From assembly GCA_903885555.1 (NCBI GenBank), contig CAISIV010000018.1:49049-113048 (forward strand): a stretch of 64,000 nucleotides of DNA. The letters are read 5' to 3'. Every line of letters starts with the position of its first letter. The first letter of the stretch is position 1. The stretch comes from an uncultured Hyphomicrobiales bacterium (GTDB taxonomy: Bacteria > Pseudomonadota > Alphaproteobacteria > Rhizobiales > Xanthobacteraceae). Below the pieces are notes generated by a model. It had not been told where the DNA came from. It did no database searches and was given only the letters and a program-made list of their open reading frames with translations. The position numbers and the translations under genes were made by a program. Shown in pieces: positions 57,542-64,000 of the stretch.

Positions 57542-57991
57542 ATGAATAAAGCAATTTTGGCTTTCGGTATCCTGTGTTTTTTAAGTTTGACTGGCTGCAT
57601 ATCCACGCAAGAAATGCCGCTCGCTCCTAACGTTGTCCGCATTGACACCCAAGCCAGGGGCTTTCTGTTTACAGGTCAAACTGTGCCGCAGACGATGCGC
57701 GCCGCAGCAAAGGCAACTTTAGACAGGGGCTACACCCACTTCAAATTTGCAGACGCGGGATTAAACCAAGGATCGGTTGTCACCGGCGTAGTCTCGAACA
57801 GCAACAGCAATTTCAGCGGAACTTACGGCCAAGGATTCGTGAGCGGCAACTCGAACTCTTTTGGCACGGCTAGCGTAGTTCGCGCTCCGACGGCTAGCGC
57901 GGCAGCAACAGTTATAATGTTCCGCGCTAACGAACCTGGCGCACAAGGCGCCTTTGAAGCCGATCAGGTACTGCGACAGTATGCGGAATGA
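57542..57991 (+). CDS. Hypothetical lipoprotein in a lower-G+C patch
   Basis: MNKAILAFGILCFLSLTGC lipobox; Asn/Ser/Gly-rich segment; good SD GTGAGGGGCGT. Confidence 0.75.
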   Translation: MNKAILAFGILCFLSLTGCISTQEMPLAPNVVRIDTQARGFLFTGQTVPQTMRAAAKATLDRGYTHFKFADAGLNQGSVVTGVVSNSNSNFSGTYGQGFVSGNSNSFGTASVVRAPTASAAATVIMFRANEPGAQGAFEADQVLRQYAE

Positions 57992-58022
57992 CGTGAGGAT
58001 GTCGCCCCCTTACGGCGAAACA

Positions 58023-58871
58023 CTAACCGTGTAAAATCGCCTTCGCGGCGTCGCCCATGGCTTCGACCGACTCGCCGGCGTCGAGGAAACACACAATACG
58101 GCACGGACAGCCCTCGAGACCTTCGTAGCGCCACGGGAAGGCGCCGATCAGGCAGCGCTTGCCAAGCATCAACTCGATATCGCCGCCGATATTCTCGGCA
58201 TGCAACAGGCCTTCCTGGAAGGCCCAGTTGTGGAACGGGAACACGTCGGCCGACACCTGACGGCCGGACTTTTTATGCGTGTAATTGAAGGTGCCGAAGA
58301 ACTCGGCCGGCGTCTTGCCGTGCTTCTTGGTGAACTCCTCGGCGAGATCGGGCCGCATGTAGCGGATCGAGGTGTTCATGGCGTGGTCGCAGGACCCCGT
58401 GTCCATGCCCCACCACTTGATCTTCTTTTTCAACATCCAGTGCAGCGTGTCGAGGTTCGGGCCGGGGTGGTAGCAGAAGTACTTCACCAGATCCTGCTGG
58501 GACTGGCCTTCGTAATACTTGTGCCAGCCAGTGTGCAAAATAAGGATATCGCCTTCGCGAATGTCGGCACCCGTCGACTCGATCATCTCGGGCGTGATCA
58601 CCGCCCAGTCGTGCATGTGCTTGGAAATGTCGACGACGACGCCGCGGTTCATCAGATAATCCAGCGGCAGATGCGCCATGTCGCCCTTGCGGTTGTCGGT
58701 GGCGTGCATCGCCCCGTCGAAATGCGTGCCGACATGCAGCGCGGTGTCGATGCGTTGCGCCACTATCCGCACGGTCTGCAGATTCTGTGCGTAATACATC
58801 TTGTTACCGGCGTAGCCGACCCAGCCGGGCGTGTGCACGTTCATGACATGGGTGAGATCGACGATTTTCAT
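58023..58871 (-). CDS. Cyclase family protein (kynurenine formamidase-like)
   Basis: VDLTHVMNVHTPGWVGY; LHVGTHFDGAMHAT; ILILHTGWHKYY. Confidence 0.9.
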   Translation of the reverse strand: MKIVDLTHVMNVHTPGWVGYAGNKMYYAQNLQTVRIVAQRIDTALHVGTHFDGAMHATDNRKGDMAHLPLDYLMNRGVVVDISKHMHDWAVITPEMIESTGADIREGDILILHTGWHKYYEGQSQQDLVKYFCYHPGPNLDTLHWMLKKKIKWWGMDTGSCDHAMNTSIRYMRPDLAEEFTKKHGKTPAEFFGTFNYTHKKSGRQVSADVFPFHNWAFQEGLLHAENIGGDIELMLGKRCLIGAFPWRYEGLEGCPCRIVCFLDAGESVEAMGDAAKAILHG

Positions 58872-58904
58872 GGGGCAGATCCTGTTGGCGATTGAGCTAG
58901 TCCA

Positions 58905-59645
58905 TCACAGCAGGCCGCGCAGCGCCAGATGCACGCCAAGCGCGAGCAGGCCGAGGAAAAAGCACAGGCGGAACGTCTCGGCCTTGACCTTGTTGCGGAT
59001 GATCTGCCCGAACCACATGCCGATTAGCGCGACGCCGAGTGCCAGAAGCGCCGGCCAGGCCACTTCGGTGTGGAACTGGCCCTGATAGGCCAACGCCAGA
59101 GCGAGCGTGATGGTCGACACCGTAAACGACAGGCCGAGCGCCTGCACCATGCGGTTGCGGTCGAATTCGAGCGCTGTGATGTAAGGCACGCCGGGAATGA
59201 CAAACACGCCGGTCGCCACCGTCGCCACGCCGGTGAGAAATCCGACGATCAAACCGAGCCAGGTTTCGGACTGCGGCGGCACCTTGAACTGCACCTTCAC
59301 CAGGCCGAGCGCGGCGTAGGCGATCAGCGCAACGCCGAGCCAGATGCCCGCCTGCCCGCTGTTAGGCGGCAGTGTCACGGCACCAATCAAGGTGCCGACG
59401 CAGACGCCGATGAGCATCGGCCACAGCCGCCTCGTCAGCAGCAGCACGTCGCCGCCGGTGACGAGTTGCCAGATATTGGTGACCAGCGATGGCACCACCA
59501 GAATGGCGGCGGCCTGCGACGGCGACATCACGAGGCCGAGCAGGCCGATGGCGACCGTCGGTAGGCCGAGGCCGATGACGCCTTTGACGAAGCCCGCCAG
59601 CAGAAAGGCTGCGGCGGTCACGCTGAGAATGAGAAAGGAGTTCAC
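58905..59645 (-). CDS. Sulfite exporter TauE/SafE family membrane protein
   Basis: GTG start; LLAGFVKGVIGLGLPTVAIGLLGLVMSPSQAAAILVVPSLVTNIWQ; repeated half GFLTGVATVATGVFVIPGVPYI. Confidence 0.88.
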   Translation of the reverse strand: MNSFLILSVTAAAFLLAGFVKGVIGLGLPTVAIGLLGLVMSPSQAAAILVVPSLVTNIWQLVTGGDVLLLTRRLWPMLIGVCVGTLIGAVTLPPNSGQAGIWLGVALIAYAALGLVKVQFKVPPQSETWLGLIVGFLTGVATVATGVFVIPGVPYITALEFDRNRMVQALGLSFTVSTITLALALAYQGQFHTEVAWPALLALGVALIGMWFGQIIRNKVKAETFRLCFFLGLLALGVHLALRGLL

Positions 59646-59742
59646 GTCGCGTCCTTTGCGGGGACCGCGACCATGCGGCAAGCCGCGCGCCGCTTCAATG
59701 CGGATTGGCGCAACCCTGACTCCAGAAATTGCGAAGGCAATC

Positions 59743-60234
59743 TCAGCGTTCGAGATTCTGGATGACCTTTTCCAGCAGGCGGCGAAGCTCAAGCGTCTCG
59801 GCCTCGGTCATGCCGCGCGTCGCCTTGCGGTTTATTCTTGCCGCGTGCGGCAAAAGTTGCGGCTTCAGGCGGCGGCCCTGCGCCGTCAGCGTGATGTTGA
59901 TCTTGCGGCGGTCCTCGGCGTTGCGTTCGCGAATGATCAGCCCCCGCCGCTCCATGCCTTCCAGCACGCCAGTCAAGGATGCCTTTTCAACCCGCATCCG
60001 CTCAGCCAGTTCGACCTGCGTCAGCCCCTCGATGTCCCACAGGATGCGCAGCACCGACCATTGCGCGGTGAGAATGCCGTGCGGCTCGAGCTCATCCGCC
60101 AGTGCCTTGACGGAAGCGCGGTGCGAATAGCGCGTCAGATAACCGACGCTAAGCGAATCCGCGCCGTCGTCCGGCACCGCGGACGATCTGGCGTCCCCCC
60201 CTGTTTTGGCAGGCTTTTTCGCATTCATCGGCAT
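59743..60234 (-). CDS. MarR family transcriptional regulator
   Basis: LTQVELAERMRVEKASLTGVLEGMERRGLIIRERNAEDRRKINITLTAQGRRL winged helix. Confidence 0.92.
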   Translation of the reverse strand: MPMNAKKPAKTGGDARSSAVPDDGADSLSVGYLTRYSHRASVKALADELEPHGILTAQWSVLRILWDIEGLTQVELAERMRVEKASLTGVLEGMERRGLIIRERNAEDRRKINITLTAQGRRLKPQLLPHAARINRKATRGMTEAETLELRRLLEKVIQNLER

Positions 60235-60256
60235 CGGGCAAACCGCGATTGACTCT

Positions 60257-60278
60257 AATCGTATGGAACCATACGATT
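60257..60278. promoter_or_regulatory. Perfect operator-like inverted repeat AATCGTATGG-AA-CCATACGATT
   Basis: 10-bp perfect arms with 2-nt spacer between divergent marR and Rieske genes. Confidence 0.85.
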
Positions 60279-60330
60279 TTGCCATGCTTGGCGCTACAGC
60301 CGCCGGCTCATCAATTCGGACCTGAACGCC

Positions 60331-60696
60331 ATGCCGGAAATTCACGTCGCCAAGCTTGCGCAATTCGCCGACGGCGAACGCCGCATCGTTGCCCATGAGG
60401 GCAAGGAAATCGGCGTGTTCCACTGGCAGGGGAAATTCTACGCGTACGAGAACCTATGTGTTCATCAGGGCGGCCCCGCCTGCGAGGGCGTCATGATGCA
60501 CAAGGTCGAGGACGTCATCGCGCCCGACAAGACCTGGAGCGGGCAGAAGTTCTCCAAGGACGAAATCCACTTCGTCTGTCCCTGGCACGGCTACGAATAC
60601 GATCTGAAAACCGGCGAATGCGCGGCCGACCGCAAGCTGAAGCTCAAGAGCTTCGAGGTCGTGAAACGCGGGGAGGATGTCTATGTCGTTGCATGA
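60331..60696 (+). CDS. Rieske (2Fe-2S) ferredoxin-type protein
   Basis: CVHQGG...CPWHGYEYDLKTG Rieske ligands (CxH...CxxH). Confidence 0.92.
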   Translation: MPEIHVAKLAQFADGERRIVAHEGKEIGVFHWQGKFYAYENLCVHQGGPACEGVMMHKVEDVIAPDKTWSGQKFSKDEIHFVCPWHGYEYDLKTGECAADRKLKLKSFEVVKRGEDVYVVA

Positions 60697-60928
60697 TGAG
60701 ATCGCGCAGGCCGAGTTGCACTTAAGCGACGCTGAAATTCAATCCATGCTGGCAACGGCCGTGAAGATGTTTGCCGGACGCGCGGCCGAACGGGAAGGCG
60801 CCCTGCCCGCCTTCGGGCCGCAAGACGCCAACGCCACCGAAGTGATGGTCGCGGTCACCGCGATGATGAAGGCCGTCAACGTGCAGGTGTTCGAGCTCGG
60901 CATGTGGCAAGCCTGGAGCGGGAAATAA
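60683..60928 (+). CDS. Conserved-looking 81-aa protein of unknown function
   Basis: MSLHDEIAQAELHLSDAEIQSMLATAVKMFAGRAAEREGALPAFGPQDANATEVMVAVTAMMKAVNVQVFELGMWQAWSGK; start overlaps Rieske stop by 14 nt, stop 3 nt before the next start. Confidence 0.75.
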   Translation: MSLHDEIAQAELHLSDAEIQSMLATAVKMFAGRAAEREGALPAFGPQDANATEVMVAVTAMMKAVNVQVFELGMWQAWSGK

Positions 60929-60931
60929 CCA

Positions 60932-62122
60932 ATGGAACTGCCCCTCTCCGACTTCCGCCGCATGGCGGTCGAGGAATTCGATACCTCAAAGCTGCTGGCG
61001 CACGCCGCCAAGCAGGCAGCCGATCGCAACTACAAGGGCTTCCCGATCGTCGACGTTGATTCGCATCACTACGAAAGCGAAGCGATCGACGAGATTCTCG
61101 AATACATGGACGATCCGGTGCTGCAACAACTGGCGCGCAGCGCGCGACAGGCCAGCGCCAAGAGCGTCGGCGTACTGCCGTCGGGCGTCGGCTATCAGGA
61201 CATGGGCGGCCGCGTCATGCGCTATTCGACGCGCGGCATGGAGAAGACTCCCGCCGGGACCCAACGCGACATCTCGCTGGCGCGGCGCTGGATGGACGCC
61301 ATCGGCATCAATATCGCGGTGATGTTTCCGACGCCGATGCTGCAGCTCGGCCTGCATCCGCAGGTCGAGGTCGAGGTCGCCCTGGCGCGCGCCTATAACC
61401 GCTGGCTCTGCGAACGCGTGCTGGCGCACGAGCAGCGCATCCGCTCGATGCTGTACCTGCCGTTCAACGACTCCGAAGCGTCGTACAAGATGGTGCAGGA
61501 ATTCGGCGGCAAGCCGGGCGTGGTCGGCTTCATGGTGACGTCGGCGCGCTACCGGCCAGTGCATCACAATTCCTACATGAAGACCTACGCGCTGATGGAA
61601 GAGATGAACCTGCCGCTGGCGTTCCACGCCGGCTACAACTGGGAAGACCGCACCGTCGGCCTGATGAACCAGTTCATCTCGGTGCACGCGCTCGGCTTCG
61701 TGTTCTACAACATGGTTCATCTCGCCAACTGGGTGATGAACGGCATTCCGGAGCGGTTCCCCAAGCTGAAAGTGCTGTGGGTCGAAAGCGGGCTCGCCTG
61801 GGTTCCCTTCATGATGCAGCGCTTCGACAACGAATACATGATGCGCTCGTCGGAAGCCCCCGCGCTCAAAAAGATGCCGAGCGACTACATGCGCGACATG
61901 TTCTACTCGTCGCAGCCGATGGAAATGACCGACATGGCGATGCTGGAGCAGACCTTTCGCATGCTCAAAGCCGATACTCAGCTGCTTTATTCATCGGATT
62001 ATCCGCACTGGGACTTCGACCTGCCCTCGACGATCTACGACCTGCCGTTCCTCGATGAACAGGCCAAGCGCAATATCCTTGGCGGTAATGCGATGCGCGT
62101 GTTTAATATGACCCTGCCATAA
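60932..62122 (+). CDS. Amidohydrolase family (COG2159-type) hydrolase/decarboxylase
   Basis: FPIVDVDSHHYESEAIDEIL; LAFHAGYNWEDR; LKVLWVESGLAWVPFMMQRFDNEY; LLYSSDYPHWDFD. Confidence 0.9.
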   Translation: MELPLSDFRRMAVEEFDTSKLLAHAAKQAADRNYKGFPIVDVDSHHYESEAIDEILEYMDDPVLQQLARSARQASAKSVGVLPSGVGYQDMGGRVMRYSTRGMEKTPAGTQRDISLARRWMDAIGINIAVMFPTPMLQLGLHPQVEVEVALARAYNRWLCERVLAHEQRIRSMLYLPFNDSEASYKMVQEFGGKPGVVGFMVTSARYRPVHHNSYMKTYALMEEMNLPLAFHAGYNWEDRTVGLMNQFISVHALGFVFYNMVHLANWVMNGIPERFPKLKVLWVESGLAWVPFMMQRFDNEYMMRSSEAPALKKMPSDYMRDMFYSSQPMEMTDMAMLEQTFRMLKADTQLLYSSDYPHWDFDLPSTIYDLPFLDEQAKRNILGGNAMRVFNMTLP

Positions 62123-62156
62123 GCGCCGCCACCAAGAGCGGCGCAGGGAGGGCTTC

Positions 62157-63134
62157 GTGCGTATCGTTCTTGCTCAGATTCTTGCTCTGATTTCGGCGCT
62201 TTTGTTGGCTTCGGGCGCGTTTGCGCAAGGCGCGGCGGACTACCCCAATCGGCCAATTCGGCTGGTCGTCTGCGTGCCGCCCGGCGGCGGCGTCGACACC
62301 GTGGCGCGCATTGTCGCAGAAGGCCTGCAGCGCAAACTCGGCCAGCCGGTGATCGTGGAAAACCGCGGCGGCGTTGCCGGCAATCTCGGCACCGAGGTCG
62401 TGTTCAACGCAGAACCCGACGGCTACACGTTGCTGGCGGCGCAGCCGGCGCCGCTCACCATCAATCCGCTGCTATACAAGAAATTGAACTTCGATCCGAC
62501 GCAGCTCGTACCGGTCACGATCATGACCACGGTCGACAATGTCCTGCTGGTGCGGAAGGATTTCCCCGCACAGACGCCGCAGGAATTCATCCAATACGTC
62601 AAGAACAGTCCCGGCGCGGTCAACTACGCCTCGCAGGGTATCGGCACCACCTCGCATCTGAGTGGCGCCTTGTTCGAGACCATGACCGGCTCCAAGCTGG
62701 TGCATGTGCCGTACAAAGGCACGTCGCCGGCGCTCAACGACATCATCGCCAGCCACGTCGACATCATTTTCATGGAACTGGCCTCGGCGATCAAACTGCA
62801 CGAATCCGGCTTTGCCCGTATTCTCGCGGTGGCGACCACCAAGCGCATTGCGAGCCTGCCGAATATTCCGACGCTCGATGAGTCCGGTGTGAAAGGCTTT
62901 GAGTCCAGCACCTGGAACGCCATCGCGGCGCCGCCGAAGACGCCGGACGCGATCGTGCAAAAGCTCAACAAGGCGATCGTCGAGGTGCTCAACAGCCCCG
63001 AAGCGGCCGAGCATTTCACCAAGCTCAATTTGCGTGCTTCGAGAAGTACGCCGGAAGAAGCCGCCGCTTTCATCAAGCACGAGACCGAAGTCTGGGGCGG
63101 CGTCATCAAGGCCGCCGGGGTTCAGGCGAACTAG
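62157..63134 (+). CDS. Bug-family tripartite tricarboxylate transporter substrate-binding protein
   Basis: GTG start; signal peptide; DYPNRPIRLVVCVPPGGGVDTVARIVAEGLQRKLGQPVIVENRGG. Confidence 0.93.
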   Translation: MRIVLAQILALISALLLASGAFAQGAADYPNRPIRLVVCVPPGGGVDTVARIVAEGLQRKLGQPVIVENRGGVAGNLGTEVVFNAEPDGYTLLAAQPAPLTINPLLYKKLNFDPTQLVPVTIMTTVDNVLLVRKDFPAQTPQEFIQYVKNSPGAVNYASQGIGTTSHLSGALFETMTGSKLVHVPYKGTSPALNDIIASHVDIIFMELASAIKLHESGFARILAVATTKRIASLPNIPTLDESGVKGFESSTWNAIAAPPKTPDAIVQKLNKAIVEVLNSPEAAEHFTKLNLRASRSTPEEAAAFIKHETEVWGGVIKAAGVQAN

Positions 63135-63137
63135 TCT

Positions 63138-63257
63138 CATCCCTCCCCCGCAGGGGGAGGGTGGCGAACGCAGTGAGCCGGGTGGGGGCGTACTCACTCG
63201 TGGCAATACCCCACCCCGGCGCTACGCGCCGACCCTCCCCGTTCAGGGGAGGGATTA
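63138..63257. repeat. Intergenic inverted-repeat/MITE-like element (ATCCCTCCCCC...GGGGAGGGATTAA)
   Basis: Terminal inverted arms plus nested internal hairpins; arms similar to the elements at 17690 and 51512. Confidence 0.8.
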
Positions 63258-63692
63258 AGACGGCGCCATGAACTTCCGGAGCGCGGCGAGCCACACCGCA
63301 AATCCCTTGTTCTCGAACTGATCGATCATCCGCTCGTAGTCCGGCGTGGCGCAATCGAAGGTCGCCCACCACTCGACGAAAGCCTTGCCGCTATCGACTA
63401 CCGGCGTGATGCGGATCGTCGCCGCGTAATTTCGCACCGGAAACGGCGGCTCGCTGGCGAAAGCGTAACTGTAGGAACGATCGATGTCGGAATGCGCCAG
63501 CAGGATTTGCCGGAGCGTTTTGTCGCCGACGATGACGCGGCGGACGCTGCCGACCTGATCGCCTTTGCGGCCGTCTTCGATCGTGGTCTCGGAAACAACG
63601 CCGGCCCAGGCGTAATGATCGAACGGCCGGATCACCGACCAGACTTTGCCGGCGGCATGATCGAGCACGGTGCTGTAATAGGCCTTGGCCAT
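63255..63692 (-). CDS. SRPBCC family (polyketide cyclase/START-like) protein
   Basis: MAKAYYSTVLDHAAGKVWSVIRPFDHYAWAGVVSETTIEDGRKGDQVGSVRRV. Confidence 0.88.
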   Translation of the reverse strand: MAKAYYSTVLDHAAGKVWSVIRPFDHYAWAGVVSETTIEDGRKGDQVGSVRRVIVGDKTLRQILLAHSDIDRSYSYAFASEPPFPVRNYAATIRITPVVDSGKAFVEWWATFDCATPDYERMIDQFENKGFAVWLAALRKFMAPS

Positions 63693-63765
63693 TGTTGATG
63701 TCCCGCATGTGAGGAGGTTGCCGCTGTGTGGGCGCACCGCGCGGTTCCAGCCACCCGATTCCTGC

Positions 63766-63810
63766 AGACAAGCATCGTCAAGACATGCGTCATCAAGACA
63801 TGCGTCATCG
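63766..63810. repeat. Three tandem 15-bp units AGACAAGCATCGTCA/AGACATGCGTCATCA/AGACATGCGTCATCG
   Basis: Direct reading; units 2 and 3 differ by one base. Confidence 0.9.
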
Positions 63811-63857
63811 CCCGTATTCTTTACCGGCCCCGGGCAGGCCGTATTCCAAATTCGCCT

Positions 63858-63984
63858 TTCCGCCTTCGCCCTTTGGGCTTCGGCGGACGAGCCTTCCATC
63901 GCCCTCCAAGAACGAGGGCGCGCGGAACGCCGGGGCCACGACGACCCCGCAGCCTCGTGAGAGAGTTGAGTTTGTTCTCACGAG
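63858..63984. repeat. Cluster of consecutive hairpins (REP-like intergenic element)
   Basis: CCGCCTTCGCCC-TTT-GGGCTTCGGCGG; CGCCCTC-CAAGAAC-GAGGGCG; CTCGTGAGA...TCTCACGAG (63954-63984). Confidence 0.6.
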
Positions 63985-64000
63985 CATAGTCACCACGAAG

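Noticed and set aside
63805-63996. 63-aa minus-strand ORF in the repeat block
   Set aside because: Arises from the hairpin-rich repeat sequence; no RBS or domain support.
1-64000. CRISPR arrays, tRNA/rRNA genes, integrases, transposases, phage genes
   Set aside because: None recognised on either strand; the only repeats are short intergenic palindromes and one 15-bp tandem triplet.

Overview
A high-G+C, gene-dense alphaproteobacterial chromosome segment, probably Hyphomicrobiales (formerly Rhizobiales); the taxonomy is inferred from gene content and repeat style. It is dominated by catabolic and transport operons: two branched-chain/aromatic-type Liv ABC systems, an Ssu/Tau-like ABC system, a TRAP (DctPQM) system, two orphan tripartite-tricarboxylate (Bug) receptors, a molybdenum-hydroxylase operon with two large catalytic subunits, and many flavin, SDR, amidohydrolase and VOC enzymes. 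It also holds an ECF sigma/anti-sigma-like/periplasmic-sensor locus next to a TolC-MdtABC-type RND efflux operon. I found no tRNA, rRNA, CRISPR, phage or transposase genes. The leads I rate highest are: (1) a Tat-signal-bearing, apparently catalytically intact TPP enzyme in an operon with a c-type cytochrome; (2) a Mo-hydroxylase operon ordered M-L1-S-L2; (3) a MarR/Rieske/81-aa protein/amidohydrolase module with a perfect 10-bp-arm operator-like palindrome; (4) an unannotated 30-aa membrane sORF with a good RBS and an operator-like palindrome; (5) a shared TTTGYAYACAWAT motif upstream of three catabolic operons; (6) hairpins placed just after substrate-binding-protein genes; (7) near-zero spacing at six of eight convergent gene ends. 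Product calls rest on recognising motifs in the translations; no database searches were run.
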